Part shown: in pieces, positions 11,481-20,690 of the stretch
How the letters are laid out: each line of letters starts with the position of its first letter
Numbering within the stretch: the stretch's first letter is position 1
DNA from: a virus
Length of the DNA stretch: 24,031 bases
Strand: one strand, 5' to 3'
Virus record (IMG/VR): IMGVR_UViG_3300035698_007726
Location: 1 to 24,031 of that record
The notes under the pieces: generated by a model
What the model saw: only the letters and a program-made list of their open reading frames with translations
What the model was told of the DNA's origin: nothing
The model's database searches: none
Program-made: the position numbers and the translations under genes

Positions 11481-13192
11481 CCAACCTGTCGAATCTTAAC
11501 CGCCGCGTCTCCGGTCATGAAATCCACCGAATGCTCGTATATTTGACCCTTGATCGTGCTGTCTCCTGTTGGGAATATCGGGTTGTTTGAATGTGTCGTG
11601 ACGACCTGCCCAACGTGGGCATCCATAAGGCGGCGTGATTTAAATTCGTGGGTGTCCCCGTATTCTGACAGGATCGAATAAATATTTGCAGACAGCAGGT
11701 CGGCGGTCGTTTGGTCATATATCCAAAGGTTTTCTTGAATATGAAAGTCCTTTGTCAGCGCGCCCTCTTGGTTTAGTTCGTGAAAATAGTTGCCGTCGTT
11801 TTCGTACACCGGCTTTTTGTCCACGTCATCAATGTAGTATGGGATGTCGTGATAATCCCAGAAATAATGAAGGCGCTTTATTATTTCCTCGTTGAATCCA
11901 CCTTTGCGCTTTGAGCTGTTCGCCCGAATATCTTTCGGGTAAATATCATAATCTGCGCTGAAAATTTCGGTGTAGTATCGCGGCGATATGCCAATGCAAT
12001 ATTTTCCACGGTGCATGTATGTGTAGAGTCCAAGCTCAACAGAAAGCTCTTGCAGCCAATCGGCAAGCGATTTTTGCTCGCGCATCCACCGTTGGCCCTT
12101 GATGGCATAGCTGTTAAAAACCGATAGCGCGGTCGAGTAGGTTGTGATGTCTACATCTCCGGCGGGCACGTCAGCAAAATAGAAAAGAAGATAGAGCCAT
12201 ATTTCGGCGGGGTTTGTAATCGTTTGGCCAAGCCCGTCTTGCGTTCCTTCTGGCGGGAAATCCCCAAAGAAAAACTTATCACCGCGCTCCCACAGCGTCC
12301 CGCCACCCCCGTCGCCCCAGTGCGAATTATAGCCATCAAAGGTGGCGTTAGCGGAATCTATATTTGTTATCTGGTAGTCGTCTAGGTGTGCGCCGTCGCG
12401 CATGTGCCATATGGTTGATTTTGCGGTCGGCGAATCAAACGGGTAGGGCCCCAAGATTCCGTTCGGCCCCGGATCGCAAAGCTTGAAAGAAAAGTTGTCT
12501 AGGCCAATGTTGTCCGTCATCACACACGGGACTTCGATCATTCCCGAATCTTCGCCACCTGGAGGGTTGTTTAATATGGGCCAATCTTTACAGAAAACAA
12601 TCGGTATTGGCCTGCCCTCAAGGTCCGGGTCAAGGTCTGGATAGTCTGCTACAGAGAAAAACTCATTAGGAAATCGCATTTTGTCCGATTGCATTTCTGC
12701 AATAGGATGGATCGTAATTTCATTGTTTTTCCACTCTACCCCGGACGGGTCAACCATTCCGGCAAAGTATAAGTCCGTCGTTTGAACAGGGCTCGTGCCT
12801 CTGCCTATCAGCCAAAGCGAACACCACACCTCCCACCCGGTAGCCGCGCCATATTCCTTATCCTCAAGGTCATCAAGGAAGTCTGTAAACTCGCTTCGAC
12901 CGTAGTCCCTCGCTATGGTAATACCGACCTCTGGAAAAACTACCTTCGGTTGTCTTTCGCTTCCTATGGAGTTCCGAAGCGGCGTTATGTTTGTGATGTT
13001 TCCCGGATAGTGACCCTGCATCGGGATGGCAACTGTTTTTAGCGTCCAATCGGCCGCCCACCCCTGGAAAACGCCACTGCGAAGGGAAAACCGATGCCAC
13101 ACCGAAACAGCCGGGCCAGATGTCTGCAAAAATGCAAATACGGCAAGCACATCAAAACTAACTGACCTGTCGGTCCAGGTAGGCTGCGACAT
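11477..13192 (-). CDS. Tail hub-like structural protein, 571 aa
   Basis: The sequence has the flavour of a siphovirus tail-tip protein: beta-rich, with IHPIAEMQSDKMRFPNEFF, then DYPDLDPDLEGRPIPIVF, the last piece like the (G/E)(R/K)PIPIVYG segment in phage tail hub proteins. A later helical part, SLADWLQELSVELGLYTYMH, followed by GKYCIGI is also typical. It follows the 1207-residue tail-tip gene with AAAGGGGG before the ATG. It probably helps form the baseplate or carries the tail tip. Its stop codon overlaps the last bases of the convergent lipoprotein gene. I cannot give a gene symbol. Confidence 0.65.
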   Translation of the reverse strand: MSQPTWTDRSVSFDVLAVFAFLQTSGPAVSVWHRFSLRSGVFQGWAADWTLKTVAIPMQGHYPGNITNITPLRNSIGSERQPKVVFPEVGITIARDYGRSEFTDFLDDLEDKEYGAATGWEVWCSLWLIGRGTSPVQTTDLYFAGMVDPSGVEWKNNEITIHPIAEMQSDKMRFPNEFFSVADYPDLDPDLEGRPIPIVFCKDWPILNNPPGGEDSGMIEVPCVMTDNIGLDNFSFKLCDPGPNGILGPYPFDSPTAKSTIWHMRDGAHLDDYQITNIDSANATFDGYNSHWGDGGGGTLWERGDKFFFGDFPPEGTQDGLGQTITNPAEIWLYLLFYFADVPAGDVDITTYSTALSVFNSYAIKGQRWMREQKSLADWLQELSVELGLYTYMHRGKYCIGISPRYYTEIFSADYDIYPKDIRANSSKRKGGFNEEIIKRLHYFWDYHDIPYYIDDVDKKPVYENDGNYFHELNQEGALTKDFHIQENLWIYDQTTADLLSANIYSILSEYGDTHEFKSRRLMDAHVGQVVTTHSNNPIFPTGDSTIKGQIYEHSVDFMTGDAAVKIRQVG

Positions 13193-13193
13193 T

Positions 13194-16100
13194 TTAAACC
13201 CCCTTTGAAACCGAGCCGCCTACGATTTCCTTAACGGCAAAGTTGATATTTTCGTAGATCGCGCCCGCGCCTGAATACGAAAGGTCGCTTGAAAACTGGC
13301 AGTAAAGCGGGTTGAACCAATAGGCCGGGCTTGGGGCATCCGGGGCCGTTTCGCCTGTCGAAAACTCAGACGGGTCTAGCATCAATAGCATGTCCCCGGT
13401 TTTTCCAACTGCCCGGTAGAGCGTCCGAAGCTGCAAAAAATCGGTTGACGGCAAGGTCTGGAAAACAAGATCATACGCTTCGGCCTGATCAAGCTCCATA
13501 CTTTCAAGCGTCTGGTCAATTGTTGCGGATATTTGGCTTTCGTCTTTGTTGGTAAACCGATATGCTCTCTCAAATCCGCCTATGGATGGCGTCCACATAT
13601 CGCCCGCTTCAGCCATGACGATGCGCCCGATCCGGGGTTTTGTCGCAAAGGGGGTGCCCGCTGGTTTGTATGCCACCATGAAAGCCCAATACCGGTACTC
13701 TTCCTCTGGCCTGTGGCAAATTGTTTGAAGGCTGGCAAGACTTGAAAGACTCACGAGATACGAGGCGTTTCCAATCCAGTTTTCGAATTTCGTGCTTGCA
13801 CCGACGCCCACAATGGCTGCCAAGTTTGATGCATTTGCGGCCAAGTATAAATGACACAAACCGCCGCCCGCCGCGCTTGACACAAGGTCGTCAAGGTTAT
13901 GGTTTTTAAGCATAAAGGCGTCGATTGTTTTTGCAACACCCATATCAAAAATGATCATAAACGTACCGACCGAAACGCCCGGCAATAGTGCATAATCGGT
14001 TATATCGGTGTAGTCTTCAAGTTGCCACGGGTCTGAAAGGCTCGTTTCCTGTAGGTTCGTTGACGGAAAATCAGAATCAACTTCCGCGTTAGCGCCGTGG
14101 TACATCGTCGCATCATCCGAGTCGAAAGAATAGGCCAGCCTGGGGGCCGTGGTGGCGTTTGCTGCTACTGGTACGGTTGTATCTTCCGTCAATACGGTGC
14201 CAAGGAGCCGAACGGCTGATGTTTGCCCGCTTTGGTTTTTTGCCCGAACCCAAATGCTTTTCAAGCCGTCGCCAGCCGAACTGATATAAAACGGCAAAGA
14301 TACGGTCGCCGAAAACGCTTCTGAGTCAACCCGGTAAACTGTTGAGCCCGTCCAGAGTAGATTTTCGCAAGCTTCGATTTGATAAATAGAGCCCGCCCCC
14401 GTTGCGGCCCCACTATCCGACCCGCTGTTGCCCTGACATTGAATGCGAATACCCCGCGCCGTAATGGCTGCGCCTTCGGCTATCGACACGTTTACAACAG
14501 GTTCATCCATGTAAATGATCGTTGCCTGCGTTCCGGATGATTCATTCCCTGTCGTGTCAATCTGGGTTGCTTTGTAAATATAGGCCCCATCGGCAAGCCC
14601 CTTATCGTGGATCGCGTAAAAGGCAACATACGCGCCCGATGTGGTGTCGAACTCTTTGTTATCGCCAGAACCAAAAGTCCCATCGTTTTGCAGACAATCC
14701 CAGGTCGATCCATCATCATCGGATCGGTAGAGTAGGGCATGGTCCCGGTCATCGGGGCTTGGCGTTGCGGGCTGATCAAATCCGACTATCACGTCATCGT
14801 CGTCAACCCCCCTCACGTCAATATCCACATCGGCGGGGGCCGTCACATCAAAATCAAGGAACCCCGCGCCCACAGTAGTAGCGCCGACGCCAGTTGCATA
14901 AGCCGCCGAATCACAGGGGCAGACAAATAGCACCTGATCATCGATCAGCTTGCCCCGCGTGGTGGTATGATTCGTAACGGTATCGTCTGACAGGTCGAGT
15001 AGGTCTATCCCCTTTGCCGCAGTCCCGATCATGGCATACCCGGCCGCGCCTGTTACGGCCGAAGATAGAGCGATGCACTTGACATCGTTAGAGGTCAATA
15101 CTAAATGGTCCGGCCCCACGGAGCCGCCCGCTATTCCGTAGGATTCGTAGGCAGTCAGGTAGGGGGATATCTGATTGTAGGCAAGAATCCACGCCGAATA
15201 TTTATCGTTATCGCAAATGACCCCGATGGTATTGGTGGTGCTTACCGCGTTCGCCGCAACGTCTATAAATTCTACCGATTCAATAAAATCATCATAGTAG
15301 GCCTCAGCGTTTTCGTTGCTCAGGTCCAAAAGAGTCCAGATCATCGTTAGCCCGTTAAGGCTGGCGATGGACACCTTTTGCTGGTTTGAAAGCGGGTCTT
15401 CGGTGAACGAAGCATAGGTCGCGTGGCTTGTCCATGAGCCCACGCCTAAATCGTGGTAGATCGTGACCGACGATCCGTTACGAACAAATCGCAGTTTATA
15501 CCCATCGGCCGTGGCGACGGCCACAACGCCCAATTCGGTTGTGGTAGAATCCTGCGTTACGCCGCCGCTGTCAATTCGCGAATACACGTAACACTCTACC
15601 CGACCATCAACGGCATCCCAGTAAAATCTAATCTCTGATTCAATCCAATTACTGCCGTCAAGTTTTATTATAATCCGTCGCCGGACAACATCCCCCGCCC
15701 CGGTAATCGCAGGATTCGTGCCGCCAAAGCCGGTGTATTGTAAATCAAAATCGCCCGATATCATGCCTCCATAATTTTGTGACGATGCGTTGTCATCGTC
15801 CGCCTTGACCGTAAAAACCCACTCCCCACCCGCCAAGGCTACCGATGACGTGGTATCTGTGGTTCCAATCATATCCCAACACGTTCCCGGAGTCGCTCCG
15901 CTGAAATCAGAGTCAAGGTTTCCAAATGCGAAGTCGCAACCAAAAAGATGCGCTGCGATAGCTGTGATATCTGAGATGGTCCACAGGCTCACGCCATGAA
16001 TCCCGGTCAGCACACCATCGGAAGTGAGGGCAATCTTGGAGGTTCCATAAAAAGCATAATCGTAAGTATAGTATTGAGTCGTTGTGCTTGGAATATAAAT

Positions 16101-16817
16101 AGACATACGGCTACAACGCAACGGATTTTCATGGCCAGAATCCCTGTAGGTGTAGGCAAGATACCAAGTCGAATCGATTTCCGCCGATACGAGGTCAAAA
16201 ACATCGTAGGTAGCAGCGGTTTGGAACATGCCATTGGCCGACCCATAGGCCCCGGTATATCCGGCAACGCGATTGTAATAAAAATCACCGCCAGATGTGT
16301 AGGCGTCATATCCGCTCGTATCTACACCCAGGGTGAAGTTGTCTGCATCAACGCGGGTGATCGTAAACTCTGTATTATTTACCGATGTCATTCCGACGAC
16401 GTTAGCGATATATACCTTGTCCCCATTTTGGAGATTGTGGGTAGCACATGTTACCTGGCCAGGATTGGCTTTGGAGATAGCGGTGATAACCTTGCGAGTC
16501 GTCAAGTCGGCTAGGGTGATCCGTCCGATATCCCCATCATCATCCCCATCGTGATCGCCAAAGCCGACGTAAAGATAAGTCCCGTCCCGTGCGATGGCTG
16601 TGACGTTGGCTTGCGTCAACCAACCAGCCCGGACGGATACCCCTGTCGCTATCGTTCGCATGATGCAACACACACCCGATCCGGTGATATGGAACATGTA
16701 ATCGACGCCGGTATCCAGGTAAGAAATGGGCTTTGCGGTGATCGTGTTGGAATCGGCCAGCATCGCCTCAATTGGATCGGCGGCGGCTATTTGGTATTGG
16801 CTGAAATGGATTGCCAT
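13194..16817 (-). CDS. Large multi-domain tail-tip or receptor-binding protein, 1207 aa
   Basis: Several extracellular-type modules can be read. Residues 111-180 (GQVTCATHNLQNGDKVYI, then NNTEFTITRVDADNFTL) form an FCCH-like beta domain common in phage tail proteins. A lectin-like beta-sandwich is likely at about 300-520 (DFDLQYTGFGG and WIESEIRFYW). A fibronectin type III-like part follows at about 660-770 (ALLYRSDDDGSTWDCLQ). A discoidin-like segment lies at about 900-1060 (DPWQLEDYTDITDYALLPG and FMIIFDMG). The last 130 residues resemble tail-assembly domains. HDGDDDGDIG near residue 90 may bind calcium. Such proteins recognise the host surface. AAGGGG lies 10 bases before the ATG. Confidence 0.75.
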   Translation of the reverse strand: MAIHFSQYQIAAADPIEAMLADSNTITAKPISYLDTGVDYMFHITGSGVCCIMRTIATGVSVRAGWLTQANVTAIARDGTYLYVGFGDHDGDDDGDIGRITLADLTTRKVITAISKANPGQVTCATHNLQNGDKVYIANVVGMTSVNNTEFTITRVDADNFTLGVDTSGYDAYTSGGDFYYNRVAGYTGAYGSANGMFQTAATYDVFDLVSAEIDSTWYLAYTYRDSGHENPLRCSRMSIYIPSTTTQYYTYDYAFYGTSKIALTSDGVLTGIHGVSLWTISDITAIAAHLFGCDFAFGNLDSDFSGATPGTCWDMIGTTDTTSSVALAGGEWVFTVKADDDNASSQNYGGMISGDFDLQYTGFGGTNPAITGAGDVVRRRIIIKLDGSNWIESEIRFYWDAVDGRVECYVYSRIDSGGVTQDSTTTELGVVAVATADGYKLRFVRNGSSVTIYHDLGVGSWTSHATYASFTEDPLSNQQKVSIASLNGLTMIWTLLDLSNENAEAYYDDFIESVEFIDVAANAVSTTNTIGVICDNDKYSAWILAYNQISPYLTAYESYGIAGGSVGPDHLVLTSNDVKCIALSSAVTGAAGYAMIGTAAKGIDLLDLSDDTVTNHTTTRGKLIDDQVLFVCPCDSAAYATGVGATTVGAGFLDFDVTAPADVDIDVRGVDDDDVIVGFDQPATPSPDDRDHALLYRSDDDGSTWDCLQNDGTFGSGDNKEFDTTSGAYVAFYAIHDKGLADGAYIYKATQIDTTGNESSGTQATIIYMDEPVVNVSIAEGAAITARGIRIQCQGNSGSDSGAATGAGSIYQIEACENLLWTGSTVYRVDSEAFSATVSLPFYISSAGDGLKSIWVRAKNQSGQTSAVRLLGTVLTEDTTVPVAANATTAPRLAYSFDSDDATMYHGANAEVDSDFPSTNLQETSLSDPWQLEDYTDITDYALLPGVSVGTFMIIFDMGVAKTIDAFMLKNHNLDDLVSSAAGGGLCHLYLAANASNLAAIVGVGASTKFENWIGNASYLVSLSSLASLQTICHRPEEEYRYWAFMVAYKPAGTPFATKPRIGRIVMAEAGDMWTPSIGGFERAYRFTNKDESQISATIDQTLESMELDQAEAYDLVFQTLPSTDFLQLRTLYRAVGKTGDMLLMLDPSEFSTGETAPDAPSPAYWFNPLYCQFSSDLSYSGAGAIYENINFAVKEIVGGSVSKGV

Positions 16818-16831
16818 TGTCGTGAAACCCC

Positions 16832-17251
16832 TTATCGCAATTCGTGGTAATCGATTGCCACTACACGCCCCTTAAACCAGCCCCACGAATCGGCTTTGCG
16901 CTCAACGGGGATAGCCAACCCCTCGGACCTAACCGCTCCGTAAAATGCTTTTCGACTCGGGAAGGCGTGCCCTAGTTCTTCATACGATAACAGGCGAAGT
17001 CTCGGCATGATGACAACGAACCCCAACGGATCGGAAAAAAGTACCGGGCACAGTCTCCCGCGCAATTCCGCAGGCCACTTTCGCCAAATGCGCTGCTCTG
17101 ACATGTTGGTCAGGAGCCCCGAAAGGAAGTTGCGCCAAGAGTATGTCTGTGGCACCTTTACGGCAAGGCCCCAAAAAAGGAAAACGCGCCGAAAGCAACC
17201 GCTCTCAACCTTCACGATGGCCACCCTCTTCCTTTTTCGGCTTTTTGTCAT
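16832..17251 (-). CDS. Miniature protein-kinase-like protein, 139 aa
   Basis: RRVFLFWGLAVKVPQ places a lysine (Lys32) where the beta-3 lysine of a kinase would be. CPVLFSDPLGFVVIMPRLR fits a hinge. The end DSWGWFKGRVVAIDY looks like a kinase-type metal-binding Asp (Asp134) in the (N)xG...G..xAIDYG form seen in small kinase-like proteins. The fold call is inference from these three motifs; the catalytic loop is very short, so the protein may be a pseudokinase. The first ATG (17251) lies inside the upstream gene, a 47-base overlap; a GTG at 17215 with an AGAGGG site 8 bases away is a plausible later start. Its place among tail and lysis genes gives no clue to its role. Confidence 0.6.
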   Translation of the reverse strand: MTKSRKRKRVAIVKVESGCFRRVFLFWGLAVKVPQTYSWRNFLSGLLTNMSEQRIWRKWPAELRGRLCPVLFSDPLGFVVIMPRLRLLSYEELGHAFPSRKAFYGAVRSEGLAIPVERKADSWGWFKGRVVAIDYHELR

Positions 17252-17594
17252 GATGCGATACCCCGGCCCGTTTCATTTCGCGAACCTTGCCGGGCTTGCA
17301 TTTGAGGTCTTCAACTTTTACGCGGGTGGGGGTCGTTTGGTCTGAGTCCATCCAAAGGTCGATTTCCGGGTTTCCCTCTAACGACTTCCACTCCTTGGGA
17401 TACTTTTCAAATTCACCCGACAGGATACGCGGGCATCCTCGGAACGTGTCACATTCGACACCCTTGACTTCCATCCGCACCATTTCAAACGGCGAAACAC
17501 AGTCACATTTACAGCGCCCCGAAAGATGCTCTTTCTTGCTTTTCGGATCGCTAGGGCTTTCACGCATTACCGCGCCGGTAAGATCACACTGCAT
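17205..17594 (-). CDS. Hypothetical cysteine-rich protein, 129 aa
   Basis: I do not recognise the family. Seven cysteines are present, with CKCDC in the first third and GVECDTFRGCP next, a possible metal site; the last part is very basic (REMKRAGVSHHDKKPKKEE). The start ATG overlaps the endolysin stop by 11 bases. There is no signal sequence. It may be a small tail or lysis accessory protein, but nothing supports a specific role. Confidence 0.6.
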   Translation of the reverse strand: MQCDLTGAVMRESPSDPKSKKEHLSGRCKCDCVSPFEMVRMEVKGVECDTFRGCPRILSGEFEKYPKEWKSLEGNPEIDLWMDSDQTTPTRVKVEDLKCKPGKVREMKRAGVSHHDKKPKKEEGGHREG

Positions 17595-18075
17595 CGTTGA
17601 TTTCCTGTCTAAGAGCGTTTCGAAGCGCCTTCATAACGACCTTGTTTCCAGGACATGACTTGTGAGGATCGGGAGCGCCTGCTAGGGCCTTAATCTCCCT
17701 ATGGCCTATGACGTGATCAACCGGGATGTTAAAGCGCCTACAGAGCTGTTCTAGGAGCGGGAACAGGGCATCATACTGCGCCGGGTTGAAATCCCGCACG
17801 TCGCCATGGCCTGTCATGCAAATGCCGATGGATTTATGATTCATCCCGCGTGCATGGGCACCGCGCCTGTCGTAGGATCGACCGGCCCGGATAGCGCCGT
17901 CGTCTTCAATGACGACATGATACCCACACCCGGCCCAACCAAGCTGTCGGTGCCAGTAATCAATGTCCTCGATGGTGACGCCAAGACGATCAGCAGCGGC
18001 CGTATGAATCACGATCCACTTAGGCCAGTTTGAGCGGATGTGTACCTTGATTACGGCACGGTCAAAAAGGCTCAT
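17584..18075 (-). CDS. N-acetylmuramoyl-L-alanine amidase endolysin, T7-lysozyme type
   Basis: Starting at ATG 18075 (MSLFDRAVIKVH), which overlaps the upstream stop as ATGA, the product has 163 residues. It shows WIVIHTAAADR with the first zinc His, YWHRQLGWAGCGYHVVIEDDG, GAHARGMNHKSIGICMTGHG and, near the end, VIGHREIKAL with the second zinc His, then KSCPG with the zinc Cys. This is the Amidase_2 fold of T7 lysozyme, which cleaves the bond between muramic acid and L-alanine in peptidoglycan. There is no cell-wall-binding domain, as usual for phages of Gram-negative hosts. It is next to the XhlA-like gene, forming a lysis pair. Confidence 0.92.
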   Translation of the reverse strand: MSLFDRAVIKVHIRSNWPKWIVIHTAAADRLGVTIEDIDYWHRQLGWAGCGYHVVIEDDGAIRAGRSYDRRGAHARGMNHKSIGICMTGHGDVRDFNPAQYDALFPLLEQLCRRFNIPVDHVIGHREIKALAGAPDPHKSCPGNKVVMKALRNALRQEINDAV

Positions 18076-18272
18076 AGCTTGATAGCCGCAAGGATGATCC
18101 CGGTTATCAGGGTGGCCAACATGGAAAGCTGTATCCATAACAACTTATCCCACTTGCTGAACAGCTTTTCCACGTTATGCTCTGTTGATTTGAGCCGACC
18201 TTTGATCGAGTCTACTTGCAAAGCACACTCCCTGCGGCGCACATGGCCGTCTCCGTTGGTTTGTTCGGTCAT
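18072..18272 (-). CDS. XhlA-like tail-anchored membrane protein
   Basis: The 66-residue protein has a hydrophilic, coiled-coil-like first part (IKGRLKSTEHNVEKLFSKWD) and one C-terminal membrane segment (LLWIQLSMLATLITGIILAAI). This is the build of haemolysin XhlA, which works with a holin and an endolysin in lysis. It overlaps both neighbours as ATGA (tape measure upstream, endolysin downstream). It may be a lysis regulator or a holin itself; the sequence cannot decide. Confidence 0.75.
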   Translation of the reverse strand: MTEQTNGDGHVRRRECALQVDSIKGRLKSTEHNVEKLFSKWDKLLWIQLSMLATLITGIILAAIKL

Positions 18273-20314
18273 GCAATGGCCTCTTGTGGGTTCCAGGCCC
18301 GCCGCCTGCGCTGTTTGTCAAGTGCTGGAATTATCTTATCTGCAACTATTCCATCGAAATCCCTCGCGTCTAAGCTTGGGGCGTTGATGTTGTAGGTATG
18401 CGACTCGTAAACCGTGACATTTTGCCCACCACCGCCTGGAATTTGGCCGGTGCGGTTCATTTGATCCATGTTTTTAGCGCCGATAGACCGAGTTGATCTG
18501 GCGTTGACGACGTATTCTCCACCATGAGCCATAACCGGGACCGGTTGGGAGTCAGGATATCCGCCAAGGTAGGTGCCGTCCCGAGCATTGACCGGGCCGC
18601 CCGTCTTGCGCTCCACCGAGCCGCCCTTCTTTTTGAACAGAAACCCCAACGGACCAAACGCCGCGCCGCCTGGCATTGCGCTGTAAATCCCCTGAATAAG
18701 GACAAGCTTCACAGCGATGGAAATCATTTGCTTCACAACGTCTCTGAGCCCCTGCGCCCAATCGTGCGTCCCGTCAACAATCGTGTCGGCTATCCCGGTG
18801 CCGATTTCGTTGATTGTACCCATTGCGGCGGCTTGCGTTAGGGCTGTCGCCCTCATGGTCATTCCGGTTAATTCCTGAATATTAGAGATTCGCTGTTGGT
18901 GAGTCTGGGCTTCTGTGTCGGCGTCAATTTGGCTTCTTGCCAAAACGGCCATCTCGTGGTTTGCGCTATTTTCACTTTCGAACTGTTTGATTATTTCAAG
19001 CTTGTGGGCTTGTTCGGCGGCAAATCTATCACCGTCCGACTGGCCCCACGCGACCACCTGGTCATGGCGGGACTGCATTTCACGCCAAGCGCCCTCATCC
19101 CACTCGACGGTAACAACGGGAATGGGCTCTAGCTTCTGCGCAGGCTTTGCGCCAGCCACAGTTTCATCATCGCCACCGCCGCCCCCGCCGCCAAGCGGCC
19201 CACCAACAACCTTGGTTCTTTTTCCCCTTAATGCTTCAACTTCCTTAACAGCCGCCGCCGACCGTTCCGCAAAGTCTGTTTGTTGGGATTCGAGCTTGTT
19301 AAACTCGAAAGATAAATCCTGCATTTCTCCCTTTAATGCAGAAAACTCTAGCTTCGCATCGGCAAGCCCGGACCCCGCAAGCCGCATCCCAACATCACGT
19401 ATCCCCAACAATCCGGCATAGGCTGTTTTTGCGGCAACCAGCCCCTTGGCCAACCCATACCCGGCCCCCCCGATAGCCGACAGCGACCTGACCATGCCTA
19501 TGGCAAAGTCGTCAACTATCCCAACCGAACCATCAAGGCCATCAGTGAAAGACGTAACGCCCGTTGTCATAACACTAAGCGCACCGCGCACGGCATCAGA
19601 TTGCAAGACTACACTTCCAAGGCCCTCCTTGAAGTCGCCAACGGCGTTGTTTAGCGCGGTCCATTCACCGGCCACAGTATCGCGCATTTTCTCAGCAAGC
19701 CCGCCGTACTTCACAGACAAAACATCCGTCAAGGCCGCAACGCGCTCCTCTTCGGTTCCAAACTTGAGAAGTTTTTTCTGTGTTTCATTAAGCACGATTC
19801 CGTATCGGCTGAAAAGGCCGATTTCGCCTGTCATCGCCCGGCCCAAAAGCATGCCAGACGTTTTCATATCAATCTTGGCCTCGCTCATGTCGTGCATAAG
19901 CGGGATAAGGCCCCTGACTGCTTTCGCTGAAAGGTTGAAATAGGAAAGCTCGTTCATCCCGGCAATGGTAGCCTCATCTCCTATCCGCGTAACCTCTTGG
20001 CGCTCGGCTGCGTAGGCTATGAGGGCGTCGGCTGATTCGCCATACTTGACCCGAAGCTTGTCCTCAACGTCAATTTGAACGGCGGCGAGGGATAAGCTTT
20101 CTTTGATAACGTTGTTTATCGACCTGTAGATAACTCGGAAGCCCATGTATGCAAGGCCAGCAGCGAGGACGCGCTTTGCCATTGTAGCCATGGCGGCAGA
20201 TGTGGCGTTCGCAACCTTTGTGCTTTGCTTCATCGCCGCATTCGGGGCCTTCATTTTGGCCGTCATCTGGTCGCGCATTCTTAGAATAACGTCAACGTTT
20301 TCTTTGCTCGCCAT
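18269..20314 (-). CDS. Tape measure protein
   Basis: The 681-residue protein is mostly helix with a charged N-terminus (VDVILRMRDQMTAKMKA), hydrophobic patches (RVLAAGLAYMGFRVIY), a long coiled-coil part near residues 320-360 (LEFSALKGEMQDLSFEFNKL), a glycine run and a second hydrophobic patch (MISIAVKLVLIQGIY) near 550-565. It follows the frameshift chaperone pair, the standard place for the tape measure. Such proteins set the tail length: about 680 residues would predict a tail of roughly 100 nm by the usual 0.15 nm per residue. The YGESADALIAYAAERQEV region lies in the TMP core that matches other siphophages. Confidence 0.9.
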   Translation of the reverse strand: MASKENVDVILRMRDQMTAKMKAPNAAMKQSTKVANATSAAMATMAKRVLAAGLAYMGFRVIYRSINNVIKESLSLAAVQIDVEDKLRVKYGESADALIAYAAERQEVTRIGDEATIAGMNELSYFNLSAKAVRGLIPLMHDMSEAKIDMKTSGMLLGRAMTGEIGLFSRYGIVLNETQKKLLKFGTEEERVAALTDVLSVKYGGLAEKMRDTVAGEWTALNNAVGDFKEGLGSVVLQSDAVRGALSVMTTGVTSFTDGLDGSVGIVDDFAIGMVRSLSAIGGAGYGLAKGLVAAKTAYAGLLGIRDVGMRLAGSGLADAKLEFSALKGEMQDLSFEFNKLESQQTDFAERSAAAVKEVEALRGKRTKVVGGPLGGGGGGGDDETVAGAKPAQKLEPIPVVTVEWDEGAWREMQSRHDQVVAWGQSDGDRFAAEQAHKLEIIKQFESENSANHEMAVLARSQIDADTEAQTHQQRISNIQELTGMTMRATALTQAAAMGTINEIGTGIADTIVDGTHDWAQGLRDVVKQMISIAVKLVLIQGIYSAMPGGAAFGPLGFLFKKKGGSVERKTGGPVNARDGTYLGGYPDSQPVPVMAHGGEYVVNARSTRSIGAKNMDQMNRTGQIPGGGGQNVTVYESHTYNINAPSLDARDFDGIVADKIIPALDKQRRRRAWNPQEAIA

Positions 20315-20601
20315 CAGTCTTTCCTGTCAGCTAAAATCTTAGCAACTTTTGATGAAATAACCCGAAACGCTGCCATGATCGGTGCGGGTTGATCTGCAAT
20401 ACTACCTGGAAATGGCAGGTGGATCACCGGATTAATCGCTCCCATGCCGTCACCGATTACACCACCCACACAGTCGATCCACGTTTCGACGATTGAAGCT
20501 AGGCCGGGGTGTTTGCTTTGGAACTTACGGGGGCATTCGTCAAAGCGTTCGCCACCGCATGGGTATGGGTCAAAACCTTCGCACCCACGCGCCTCCATCA
20601 T
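20314..20601 (-). CDS. Tail assembly chaperone, T part of the G-T frameshift product
   Basis: The region from an internal ATG at 20601 encodes 95 residues, but the same frame is open without a stop back to 20694, where it meets the slippery heptamer of the upstream gene. A -1 shift there joins the two into a protein of about 244 residues. In lambda-like phages the shifted product (G-T) and the unshifted one (G) bind the tape measure during tail assembly. I therefore think this part is made mainly as the extension. It contains six or more cysteines near its start (GCGGERFDEC-type pieces), perhaps a metal site. The stop overlaps the tape measure ATG at 20314 by one base. Confidence 0.8.
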   Translation of the reverse strand: MMEARGCEGFDPYPCGGERFDECPRKFQSKHPGLASIVETWIDCVGGVIGDGMGAINPVIHLPFPGSIADQPAPIMAAFRVISSKVAKILADRKD

Positions 20602-20690
20602 TTCTTGATTCTGGTAACAGGGTGGGGTGTTTGGCTCTTCAACGTCGCCACATCCCCACCCACAATCGAAGATGGATGCGACGACGCGCC

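Noticed and set aside
13331-16850. Many plus-strand open frames opposite the large tail gene
   Set aside because: They are antisense shadows without ribosome binding sites or recognisable domains; the minus-strand frame of 1207 codons is clearly the gene.
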